The notes under the pieces: model-generated | What the model was told of the DNA's origin: nothing | Databases searched by the model: none | What the model saw: the letters and a program-made list of their open reading frames with translations, nothing else | Program-made: the position numbers and the translations under genes | From: Primula veris | Lineage: Eukaryota; Streptophyta; Magnoliopsida; Ericales; Primulaceae | DNA length: 64,000 nucleotides | Assembly: GCA_963682055.1 (NCBI GenBank) | Contig: OY821741.1 | Location: 4,781,501-4,845,500 of the forward strand | Reading direction: 5' to 3' | Part shown: positions 55,002-64,000 of the stretch, piece after piece | Layout of the letters: each line of letters begins with the position of its first letter | Numbering within the stretch: position 1 is the stretch's first letter

Positions 55002-56861
55002 GCCCCTACTATTTTGTCACACCATACTGGTTCTCCGGCTCTTTTTAGTCCGGGGCAAGGACCTACTGGTACAGCCCGGGATGAGGCCTCATCTGGTGTG
55101 GCGAATGAAGCGTATACCAATTGGCTCTATGTCGACTTGATGGGGAAGAACGAAAAACTTCATGCCCAGTGTGCTCGGCTTAAGGAAAAGTTAAGAGCCC
55201 AATCGGCGTCTTTCCGTGATTACGTGCGACGCGCCGAGCTTGTTGTTGAGGTTCAAGAGCGTCGTTTGGACCGGTACTGGCGTTTGAAGGATAAGTACCT
55301 TGGTAAGTTAAGGTCACTGGTATCCCGGGCCAATGTCTTGATGAGGTATTTCCATGCTTCTCGTCTTAGGCATGATGCTTCGGCGACGATGAGTCAAGTT
55401 CGGCTGTTTGCTGTGGACGACGCCCGCCGTCTGGAAGCTTCTTATGCTCACGAGCACGCGAAGGGAGTAAAGTTCTCTGCTCAGCTTGAAGTGGTGAGCC
55501 ATGTCGGTTCTAATACGACTAACTTCGATTCCCTTTGTTGAACTTAGAGTTCAATAATAGATTTTGATTATAACTTTGATTATGTTTTTAATGATTTTAC
55601 GATTTCTCTATTTTCGATGATATAACGCTTGTCTTTTCCAAAAGTAGTAAATGAAAATTTCAGAATGCCAGAAAGATAGAGCACAGAAAAACGAAGCCAC
55701 GGGTTCAAGCGGAACCAGAATCGGAGCTAAAACGAATGAGTTATGAGCATTCGAAGTTTAACGAGAAGACCGAGAAACTGCCAGAGAAAACGACCGATCA
55801 ACTGGATAAAAACGACCGATCGTTTTTTGTCCAATTTCTTCCAGAGAGCTCGTCTAAATAACGACCGGTCGAAACTCAGAAACGACCGATCGTTTTCTTA
55901 ATAACGACCAATCGACTGCAGAAAAACGACCGATCGTTTTCTGCAGATTTCGAAAACAACTTTTCAGCTTATTCTGGAAAATTGCTTAAAACGCTGGTTA
56001 AAACCCTCAACCACTTCCAACGGTCATATACAGAAAAACAGACCTTTTGGTCCATAAATACCACCCAAAATCTTTCTCCAAATAGATGATTTACATACAT
56101 TCATACCAATCTATCATCCTTCAACCCCTCTCATTCAAAACCCTAAATATCACCATTTTGGTGTATATATTCGAAAAAGAGGAAAATTAAGGAGAAAGCG
56201 ATTCAAGCTCAACCAACATCAAAGACTCACCAATTAGCTTATTTAGAAGCAATAAAATAGTGAGTGTAGTTACATTATTGTAACAAAATTGTAACGAGTG
56301 ATTTATAAACTCATTTGTGAGCGAGTGATCAGGTAGAGGCTTTGTAAGCAAGTGAAGCTTAAAAGCTCTAGGTCTTTTCATTCGGGATACTCATAGAGTG
56401 AGGGGGAGTTTAATCGGTCAATTAGCTCGTTAGGATTGTAATATCCAAAAGAAGATTTTTAGTGAAATACTCGGTAGTACCGAGGAGATGACGTAGGTCG
56501 TTTGCCGAACCTCTATAAATCTTGGTGTCATTTTCTTTCCCTAAACTTTTACTTTCCGCAACTTTTATAATTGCTTATTTTCTTGCTTGCGTTTAGGAAT
56601 TCTAGCATTTCATCAACGTTATTAAACGCTTAAGCTTAGAATTGCAAAAAGATGGGTTGTTAGTTGCACTTAAGTTTAATTAGACGAAAAGCGCCAAAAA
56701 CCTTATTCACCCCCCCTCTAAGGTTTAGCCGCACACGGGCCAACACCATTCTTCCTCATGAGCGTTTTGAGGGTGAGGATACGGATGAGTACACGGCGAC
56801 GGATGATGAAGAGATTGTGCTGGGTCATGCTCCGTCGTGTTCCTCATGTAGCTCTTCTTGA
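55002..56861 (+). pseudogene. Coiled-coil ORF f, split by a solo LTR
   Basis: An exon-like frame begins after an acceptor (TATATAG at 55001) and runs to 55535: MGKNEKLHAQCARLKEKL, then VEVQERRLDRYWRLKDKYL, with coiled-coil spacing. After the 1.2-kb LTR at 55536-56745 the frame resumes as LPHERFEGEDTDEYTATDDE and ends in a Ser/Cys-rich tail with a stop at 56859-56861. Removing the LTR and one target copy leaves the frame in register. It may be the second exon of a gene with ORF e. Confidence 0.6.
55536..56745 (+). mobile_element. Solo LTR, Copia-type (Sirevirus-like), inserted in ORF f
   Basis: 1,210 bp, starting TGTTGAACTTAGAG and ending GGGCCAACA, flanked by CCCTT (55531-55535) and CCATT (56746-56750), a 4-of-5 target duplication. 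Near its end is ATTCACCCCCCCTCTAAGG-like sequence, which I associate with plant Copia/Sirevirus LTR ends, and a GCCGAACCTCTATAAAT block. At 55810-55950 three copies of AACGACCGATCGTTTT plus variants occur, one inside a longer CTGCAG...CTGCAG palindrome. No internal domains. Confidence 0.75.
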
Positions 56862-56892
56862 TCTGTTTTCTCCCTTATTTTTCGAGTATTGT

Positions 56893-57034
56893 TGCCTCCG
56901 TAATGCGGGCTATTATCATTTGCTTTATTTATAGACTATGGATTTTTTTTCTTATTTCCGTACTGGTATTTCATTGTCGTATTTTTCCCTTGTTTTCAGC
57001 GTTTGGTATGCTGTTGCCTCCGTAATGCGGGCTC
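56893..57034. repeat. GTTGCCTCCGTAATGCGGGCT, two copies 120 bp apart
   Basis: An identical 20-plus-base block occurs near 56893 and 57013. It can form a small stem (CCG/CGG). It lies between ORF f and the large hairpin array and may be a related diverged unit. Confidence 0.5.
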
Positions 57035-57126
57035 GAATCATTTAATATTCTTGTTGGTTCCTTCGAATTGTAAGGATATGCACCTGTATGTGGTTTTTGT
57101 TCTCCCTTTTACGTTTCTTAGATATG

Positions 57127-58012
57127 CCTCCGGTTCATTGGAGGACTTGTTCGGGACTTAAACCCTATTACCTCCGGTTCGTTGGAGGACTTTTTCTTGT
57201 TCTTTTTCTTATATATGCCTCCGGTTCGTTGGAGGACTTGTCGGCCTCTTTCTCTTTTACTTAGACATGCCTTCGGTTCGTTGAAGGACTTGTTCGGGTC
57301 TTTAACCCTGTTGCCTCCGGTTCGTTGGAGGACTTGGTTTTTTTTCTTTTTTTCTTTTTCTTAGACATGCCTTTGGTTCGTTGAAAGACTTGTTCGGGAC
57401 TTTAACCCTGTTGCCTCCGGTTCGTTGGAGGACTTGGTTCTTTTTCTCTTTTCCTTTTTCTTAGACATGCCTTCGGTTCGTTGAAGGACTTGTTTGGGAC
57501 TTTAACCCTGTTGCCTCCGGTTCGTTGGAGGACTTGGTTCTTTTTCTCTTTTCCTTTTTCTTAGACATGCCTTCGGTTCGTTGAAGGACTTGTTCGGAAC
57601 TTTAACCTTGTTGCCTCCGGTTCGTTGGAGGACTTGGTTCTTGTTCTTTTTTCCTTTTCCTTAGACATGCCTTCGGTTCGTTGAAGGACTTGTTCGGGAC
57701 TTTAACCTTGTTGCCTCCGGTTCGTTGGAGGACTTGGTTCTTTTTCTCTTTTCCTTTTTCTTAGACATGCCTTCAGTTCGTTGAAGGACTTGTTCGGGAC
57801 TTTAACCCTGTTGCCTCCGGTTCGTTGGAGGACTTGGTTCTTGTTCTTTTTCTTAGACATGCCTTCGGTTCGTTGAAGGACTTTTTCGGGACTTAGCCTC
57901 CAGTTCGTTGGAGGACTTTTCTTGTTCTTTTTCTTAGACATGCCTTCGGTTCGTTGAAGGAATTTTTCGGGACTTAAACCATGTTGCCTCTGGTTCGTTG
58001 GAGGACATTTTT
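57127..58012. repeat. 100-bp tandem repeat made of paired hairpins, downstream of pol
   Basis: TTAGACATGC starts recur at 57261, 57361, 57461, 57561, 57661 and 57761 (exact 100-bp period), then at 57853 and about 57933. Each unit holds two related hairpins: CCTTCGGTTCGTTGAAGG and CCTCCGGTTCGTTGGAGG, each followed by ACTTG. The stems differ but stay complementary (CCTTC/GAAGG and CCTCC/GGAGG). It lies just 3' of pol on the minus strand, where Tat-lineage elements often carry tandem repeats. Reading frames across it are repeat artefacts. Confidence 0.9.
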
Positions 58013-58129
58013 CCTTTTTAGACAATGCTTAACAAAAATTCACTTTATTCATGTAAAAAGGAAATAACATTACAAAGAAAGAGGTAGTTAATTACCTGTA
58101 GCGTTAAACGATTTTACAGGTAGTACTTC

Positions 58130-58690
58130 TTAAGATTAGCTACGTTCCAAGAATTTTTCTTGCCTCTGCTATTGTCAAATAGAACTATTTTTATTTTGTA
58201 GGACGCGGGGCTTGTTCTTTTGACAATTTCATATGGCCCTTCCCAGTTGGGGCTGAGTTTGCCATGTATCTCGTTTCTTGTATAGGCAGTTACTCATCGT
58301 AGCACCAGTTCTCCTACCATGAATTCATTGGATCCCTTCACCCTCTTGTCATATGTTTGTTTTATGCTTTGTTGCTACTTGGCTAGGGTAAGGGCTGCTA
58401 TCTCGCACTTTTCGTCTAGCATGTCAAGCTCTTTCCTCATTCTTTCTTCATTTGTCCCCTGTTCGACTAATGTTGTACGGAGAATGGGTAGGCCGACTTT
58501 CGTGGGTATGACGGCCTCGACGCCGTATGCCAGGCTGAACGGGGTTTCCTTTGTGCCCGTTTTGGGAGTAGTTCGACATGACCACAAAACGTTAAGGAGC
58601 TGCTATGGCCATTTCCCTTTTGCTTTTGCCAAGCTTGTCTTGATGCCATTTAGAATAGTTCGTTTTGATACCTCGGGCTGTCGGAGCTAG
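58130..58690 (-). pseudogene. Integrase C-terminal remnant of the Tat element
   Basis: Minus-strand sequence encodes SKRTILNGIKTSLAKAKGKW, then TKETPFSLAYGVEAVIP, the end of a gypsy integrase core, followed by the C-terminal region around LSPNWEGPYEIVKR. The HHCC zinc finger and the D,D part of the D,D,E core are missing: the frame abuts the truncated second RNase H near 58690-58704. A stop and frame changes follow. No active integrase is possible. Confidence 0.8.
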
Positions 58691-58703
58691 CAATTAAATA
58701 GGA

Positions 58704-60239
58704 TCATCCGAGAGACCGTGCAATGAGCATGCCATTTATCATAGCTTCGTACTCGGCTTCATTGTTAGTAGCTCGGAAGCCCAGTTTTATGCTTTTTTCT
58801 ATGGTTGCGCCCTCGCTAGATTTGAGGACGATTCCTGCTCCCGATTCGTCTTTGGTGGCTGACCCATCGACATGTATCTGCCAATGCGATTGTGGTGAGA
58901 TGGTCGTTGGTTCGTCGTGTCCTTCGGTAAATTCTGCTATGAAGTCTGCCAGCACTTGTCCTTTGATAGCATGCCGGGGTGCGAAGTCTATATAAAATTG
59001 GGATAGCTCGACCCCCCATGCCGCTACCCGTCCGCTTATGTCCGTTCGCCTGAGGGACTCTTTGATGTGGAACTTGGTGTAAACCTGGACTTGGTGTGCG
59101 ATAAAGTAGTGTGGCAGTTTTCTTGTAGCAACGACCAGTGCAAGGCACATCTTTTCCAATGGCAGATATCGTGTTTCGGCTTCAACCAGAGTTTTGCTTA
59201 CAAAGTATATCGGGAATTATTCCCGACCTTCCTCTCGGAGGATAACTGCACTCATGGCTATTGCGGATACTGCTAGGTAACACGCTAGAATATCTCCTTT
59301 GTTCGGTCTTGTGAGCATTGGAAGCGTCCTTAGGTACTCTTTTAGGTTGCTGAATGAAGTTTCGCATTCCGGGTCCCACACGAATTTCTTATCTTTTTTG
59401 AGCGTTTCAAAAAAGGGTTGTCCCTTATCTGCGGATCGACTGATAAATCTGCTTAGTGCGGCCATCATTCATGTGAGTTCCTGCACTTGCTTCTTGTTCT
59501 TGGGTGCTGCTAGGTTTCGCAGAGCTGCTATCTCGTCGGGATTAGCTTCTATTCCCCTTCGGCTGACCATGTGCCCTAAAAACTTCCCTTTGCTGATGCC
59601 AAACGCGCATTTGGTTGCGTTGAGCTTCAGCTTATGCTCGCCCAAAGTTTGGAAGATGTCTTTGATGTCTTGAAGGTGGGATTTGGCCTTGTCGCTTTTT
59701 ATGACCATGTCATCGATGTAGACCTCCATTGTTTTCCCAATGTGCTTCTGACATACCATTGTTATCATCCTTTGGTAGGTAGCTCCTGCGTTGCGTAGCC
59801 CGAACGGCATGACTTTGTAGCAGTAGTTTCCCAAAGGTGAAATGAATGAGGTCTTTTCTTGATCCTCTTGGGCGAGTGGGATTTGGTGATATTCCGAGTA
59901 TGCATCCAAGAAAGTCATCCGTTCTGCTCCTGCTGTTGCATCCACTAATTGGTCAATCCTTGGAAGGGGCAATGGGTCCCTCGGGCAGGCTTTGTTTAGG
60001 TTGGTGAATTCTATACAAACTCTTTCCTTCCCATTCTTCTTGGGGACGACGACTGGATTAGACAACCACTTCGGGTAGATCACCTCCCTAATAGCCCTGG
60101 CTTCCAACAGCTTTCGAACTTCTGCTATTATAGCCTCTCTGTGTTGGACATATATTTTTCTGCTCTTTTGAGCTATTGGCTTATACTTGGCGTTGACGCT
60201 CAGGTGGTGGCATGCCGTTTGTGGGTCTAGGCCGGGCAT
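58704..60239 (-). pseudogene. Tat-lineage reverse transcriptase, RNase H and truncated second RNase H
   Basis: Reverse transcriptase with YPKWLSNPVVVPKKNGKERV, then PFGLRNAGATYQR and the catalytic YIDDM. RNase H follows (FVWDPECETSFSNLKEYL onward). A second, archaeal-type RNase H starts at HVDGSATKDESGAG and includes NNEAEYEA, but is cut off after about 50 residues at 58704. In-frame stops lie at 59469-59471 and near 59215. The double RNase H is a mark of the Tat lineage. The element copied itself through an RNA intermediate; this copy is dead. Confidence 0.88.
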
Positions 60240-61029
60240 GTCTTTGGGGCTCCATGCGAATTTCTATGTTGTTGAACAGAAAAGTTTCTAACTCTTTGGA
60301 CTCTTCCTCGGGTAGGTTTTCTCCTATTATTAGGAAATAGTGTTCCTCGTCCTCTCCCGGGATGTATACTTTCCTGAGCTTCTCTCCTACCTGCTCCTCC
60401 ACCACCCTTTCCTTGTTGACAATTTGGTAAACCAACTTTTTGATGCTTGTTGGTTGTTCCACGACGACCAGCTGTCTTTTTAAAGCAACGGTTATGTCCT
60501 CACAGCGTCGTGAGTCCTCTTGACAGCCTCGGGCTGTCTCAATCTCTCCTATACCATTTGGGTATTTAACTTTCTGGTGGTCTGTCGAGGGTATGGCGCG
60601 CATGGCGTGCAGCCATGGTCGGCCCAAGATCGCATTGTGGCCTGAGCTGTCATTGACCACTAAGAATTCTATGGTAACTGACACGGATCCCATTGTAACA
60701 CTTAAGACTATCTTTCCCAAAGGTTTAGTCGTTTCTGAGATAAACCCTATCAGTGTTACGTCGGTTGGCTATAGGTCTTGCAACCTGAGCTCTATCTTGT
60801 CGAAGAGCTCTTTATACATGATGTCACAAGAAGCTCCTTGGTCGATGAGGACTCTGCTAACCGTGTCAATTCCTATCTTGACGCGGAGGTTAATTGCGTC
60901 GCCATGGGGGTATATGACTCCTTCTTCGTCATGGTCCGAGAAGAAGATTGGCGGGTGCCTCTGTGGCAGACATTGTCTTTTAGCGGAGGATGACGCCTGT
61001 GATGCTTTGGCTACCTGATCAAAGTGCAC
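60240..61029 (-). pseudogene. Tat-lineage gag-pol protease region
   Basis: RVLIDQGASCDIMYKELF carries the aspartic protease active-site Asp in the LIDQGAS context (canonical D-S/T/G-G variants). It is followed by FLVVNDSSGHNAILGRPWLH, the second conserved block of plant gypsy proteases. The region changes frame near 60720-60770 and again before the reverse transcriptase, so it is not translatable as one polyprotein. Confidence 0.75.
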
Positions 61030-63165
61030 CAGTTTTCTTTGTTGGGAGCGCTCTCCTCTGCTAGTTTTGGGTCATGACAAGTGGACGACATTGATTGTCT
61101 TGCCACTTCGGTTGTCTGTTGCTTCAATGGCGGGCTGTTTGCCCTTGTTCCCGCCGTTCTTGATGAACTTGTTGAGGTATCCCGTGTAACCCCATACGTT
61201 CATTTTCCACCGGAGGGTTCTGCAATGCTCCGTAAGGTGGCCGTAATCCTCATGATAGGCGCAAAAGAGCTTGGAGTCTCTCTGGTTGGGAGGGGAGGCG
61301 AACGGTTCTGGTCGTGAATACCAACTTTCCCTGCATATGTCCTTGAGGATGTCTTCTGCAGATAGGTTGAAGTTGTATCTGAGCTCGACCAGCTCAAAGT
61401 TCCCCTTCTGTTCCCTCTCTTAGAAACGACCTTGTGGAGGAGGCCTGTTCGATATTTGGTACGTGATCTGGTAGGGTTTATGTTCAAGTTCTCAGGGCCG
61501 CTCTACCCTTTTCTGTATTTTGGGTCCTTTGTCCCTTCTGGTCGGTTTGATCGCCTCCCCATGATTGTTCTTCGCTCTCTTGCGTTCCACCTGTGTTTCT
61601 CTGACCGACTCTCTCCTTGGTAGAGTTTGGCTGAGGATTCGCATTTCCTCATTCTTATCGGTCAGGTGGGTGCAGTAGGCGAGAAGGGCGTCGATGGTCG
61701 GGAAGCTTTTGCCGACGAACTTTCTTCTTGCCCAATATCCGTTTGGGATGGAGTTGATGAAGTTCTGTATGGCGATGTTGCTTGCATACTGCGGGATTTG
61801 GTTCGCCACGTCTATGAAACGGATGCAGTAGTCATTCAGCCTTTCGTTTGGCAGCATCGCTATTTTAAGCAGAGTTTCAATGGTGGCTTTCTTCTTTCGG
61901 TGAGCAGCATATCGGTTAGAATATGCTCAGAGTAGCTCTGTCCAGCTTCCTATAGACCCTCGGGGTAGGTTATGGTACCATGTCGAGGCTTCTTGTCCCA
62001 AGCTGTTTTTGAAGAATTTACTCCATAGCTCCATCCTAGTTTTGTAATGCCTCAGGTAGTCGATTGGGCAGCTTTTCCCATCGTAGAGTTTAAACTCTGG
62101 GATTATAAACCCATTCGGGTTTCGGTACCGTGTTATGTGTTCGGTACATGGTGTTTCTTGGCATACATCTCATGCCTGTTGGAACGCTTCGTCTTGTATT
62201 TGGTACTGGGGGGTGTATCCTCCACCATAGTTGTGTGGGGGGTAGTGCCCTTCCACTACCCTATTGTCAGTATATCCCCCGTAGTTCGGGTTTGCGCCGC
62301 AGGCAGGTCCCGTATGGGCACCCTGAAGGCCGAACTCTGGTGGGATCGTTCTTGGGATGTGTTCCCCTTGCTGGGGTCTCCTTGCTTCCTGTTGTCGGCC
62401 TGCCACTTCCATGGCGGCCCTATAAGTGGAATCTTCCATGTCGTTTCTTGGGTCTTTATGTGCATTGGCGGTCTGGGTTGGCAGTATTGTGAGTCCATCT
62501 GCTGACATGGCCGTCATGCATGCTGCCAACTGAGCTTGAAGATGGGCATTGTAGCTTTCACCGGTCCTTGGCAATACGACCGCGTTCCCCTCTTGAGGCG
62601 ATATGGGTTGAAATTCCACCGTGGATGGTGTAATTATCCGTGGAGGGAGGATTGCTGGTCGGTTTGTATGTTCTGGTGCACTGTCCCTCGGCATACCATA
62701 TTGGGATGCCGAGACGTTTGGGGGTGGGTGTTGGGCTCTCCGTGTCTCCTCATCATGGTTGTCTTCGTTAGTTTGGAAACAAAGTATTCTTCCCCGATGG
62801 GAACTGGAGTTAGCCGAAGTTGTTAGAAAGTGGGCCCTTGATATTGGCCCTGCGTTGGTTGTTAGCGCGGCGTTGTTGAGGTGACGGCTTACTGGTAGGT
62901 GTCGCCTTGCTCGCCGTATCGCCGATAGCGCTCTTTCTTTGTCCGAGTCTGTTGGGTTCTCGTCTATGAGCCCGTCGATCTGTAAAGGTTGGTCAGCCGG
63001 TTGGTCGGTGTGGATATTGGAAGTGGTTACTCGGTTTCCAGACTTGATAGCTTCGTATCTCTCGTGGATGGCAAGGAGTTCGTCTAGGTCGTCCTGGCTT
63101 ATTGGTACTTCTCGGTTATTTGTTCCTATTTCTTCGGGACGGGTTTCGTCGATTGTGGTCACCAT
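61030..63165 (-). pseudogene. Tat-lineage gag, frameshifted
   Basis: The N-terminal part runs from ATG 63165 (MVTTIDETRPEEIG) to a stop at 62170 and is hydrophilic. The capsid-like middle, in other frames, includes TWYHNLPRGSIGSW near 61970 and LNDYCIRFIDVANQIPQ near 61820. Near 61190-61270 the Tat-type zinc-knuckle-like CAYHEDYGHLTEHCR is seen. At least three frame changes separate these parts. The gag start lies about 80 nt downstream of the primer-binding site. Confidence 0.75.
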
Positions 63166-63227
63166 TGTTGCTCGTCTGGTAGAGTTTGGGTGTTCGGCTT
63201 CGAAACTAGTTAGAAAATAGGTGAAGT

Positions 63228-63243
63228 GTGGAGACGGCGCCAT
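63228..63243 (-). promoter_or_regulatory. Candidate primer-binding site
   Basis: Immediately inside the right LTR the minus strand reads AATGGCGCCGTCTCC. TGGCGCCG is the start of tRNA-complementary primer sites found in plant gypsy elements. This fixes the right LTR as the 5' LTR of the minus-strand element. Confidence 0.65.
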
Positions 63244-63244
63244 T

Positions 63245-63804
63245 TGATAAAACAATAACTTTGATCGGGTTGCGTTATGCTTCTCAACGATATTAATATA
63301 AATTAAAAAATGTATATATTGGACACGTTGTTATTCTTTCTTATTGATCGGTGATTATGCTTGCTCGGATTACAATTTGTTATTACACTTATGCTCGGTC
63401 TTTTTAGTTAACTCTTGATCTTGATCTTGTACTTTATTCTTGATGCTCGGTCTTCGACTTTTCTCAGTATGCTTTCTAGTGAGATAACCTCTATCAAATA
63501 TCTTTCTAGTATATTCTTTTCTCTGTGATTTTTTAGGTCCTTTCTCCAGTGAAGATACTTGGCTATTTATAGGCACTCGTGTGTCATAGGATGTTGACAA
63601 GTGTCCCCATCTCATGCGTCATCTCATCGGCTTTTCCACTGTGGACCTTTATTAATTGGGCTAAAATACGTAAATGGATAATTGCCCTTATCCTTAAGTG
63701 GGGAAAGTAATGTTATACCCCGGGTCTCATTTTTTGCATTGGATACCCATTAATAACGCATGGTTTTGTTAGTACCCGAATAGTCTGATTTTTATGTTCC
63801 ATCA
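63245..63804 (-). mobile_element. Right (5') LTR of the Tat element
   Basis: 560 bp, starting TGATAAAACAATAAC and ending TTCCATCA, collinear with 37095-37665. The remaining DNA to 64000 is unremarkable AT-rich spacer. Confidence 0.88.
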
Positions 63805-64000
63805 GTAATTATGCAACTTATGAAGTACTTATGAACTATGCAAGTGTGTATTACTGTTGTAGTACTTTATTTGATTATTTCCAAGTGTGTAATCCCCATA
63901 ATAAAAACAATTATTTCCTTGGTTTTAAGGCCTTCAATTGTAGACCCAAACTTTATAAAATTTCTTAAAACTTTTCACATCTTGCCCTTAAAAATTGTAA

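Larger units (their letters stand above)
37095..63804 (-). mobile_element. Interval bounded by LTRs of a Ty3/gypsy Tat-lineage retrotransposon, with nested DNA
   Basis: Two LTRs in direct orientation (37095-37665 and 63245-63804) enclose decayed gag-pol on the minus strand at the right, a tandem repeat downstream of pol, and a series of plus-strand ORFs. Tat membership rests on the RT type and on a second RNase H domain (HVDGSAT...NNEAEYEA) after the first. Flanks are ATAAT (37090-37094) and GTAAT (63805-63809), a 4-of-5 match to a target duplication. Nested inside are a Copia-type solo LTR and a host-like segment of about 10 kb with an O-methyltransferase gene. Whether both LTRs belong to one insertion is not proven. 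Confidence 0.7.

Noticed and set aside
55500..56750. An intron in ORF f
   Set aside because: TG...CA ends, a near-perfect 5-bp flanking duplication and Copia-like LTR sequence explain the interruption better than splicing.
57702..58025. Minus-strand open frame of repeated Arg/Lys-rich segments
   Set aside because: It reads through the 100-bp hairpin tandem repeat and has no start context or homology.
62047..62505. Plus-strand open frames across 58.3-63.2 kb
   Set aside because: They are antisense to gag-pol, which has clear protease, reverse transcriptase and RNase H motifs on the minus strand.

Overview
The window is nuclear DNA of a flowering plant, most likely a eudicot. It is AT-rich, and its genes carry GT-AG introns. 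It holds a 24-exon full-size ABCG/PDR transporter, a P-class PPR gene, BAHD acyltransferases, a short-chain dehydrogenase, a COMT-type methyltransferase, LTR retrotransposons and many MITEs. I cannot name the species from sequence alone.

Layout. (1) 0.6-7.4 kb: a tandem duplication carrying two BAHD acyltransferase copies, both broken. Copy A is split by a solo Copia-type LTR and has a 20-nt deletion; copy B is frameshifted near its C terminus. (2) 7.8-9.65 kb: a three-exon SDR gene of the 1-acyl-DHAP reductase-like group, intact except for one in-frame TGA. (3) 10.2-12.66 kb: a truncated copy of exons 18-22 of the PDR gene. (4) 12.7-14.9 kb: an intact intronless PPR gene resembling Arabidopsis At2g02150, with a decayed tandem array upstream that hosts two MITEs. 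(5) 17.6-30.8 kb: an intact PDR gene. Its splice sites and phases add up to 1,449 aa despite a solo LTR in intron 8 and MITEs in other introns. (6) 31-37 kb: gene-free, MITE-rich DNA. (7) 37.1-63.8 kb: an interval bounded by two directly repeated LTRs of a Ty3/gypsy element of the Tat lineage. Decayed gag-pol lies on the minus strand at the right, followed by a 100-bp hairpin tandem repeat. On the plus strand lies a set of extra ORFs: four small coiled-coil genes, each with its own TATA box, a gene with a putative 'gypsy-type transposon' domain, and two more coiled-coil ORFs. (8) In the middle of that interval (48.4-53.2 kb) is an intact three-exon O-methyltransferase gene whose second intron holds two head-to-head solo LTRs.

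How the genes relate. BAHD, SDR, PDR transporter and O-methyltransferase are enzyme and exporter classes typical of specialised-metabolite neighbourhoods. Here the two BAHD copies and the SDR are broken while the transporter and methyltransferase remain intact, so this may be a decaying or never-functional cluster; that is inference. The PPR gene is an unrelated organellar RNA gene.

The best-supported structural results are the LTR and MITE boundaries: six insertions of LTRs or hAT MITEs and three CACTA MITEs have readable target-site duplications, most of them perfect. The most unusual ones are the antisense mini-gene array, the hairpin repeat with compensating stem changes, and a host gene lying inside an LTR-bounded interval.
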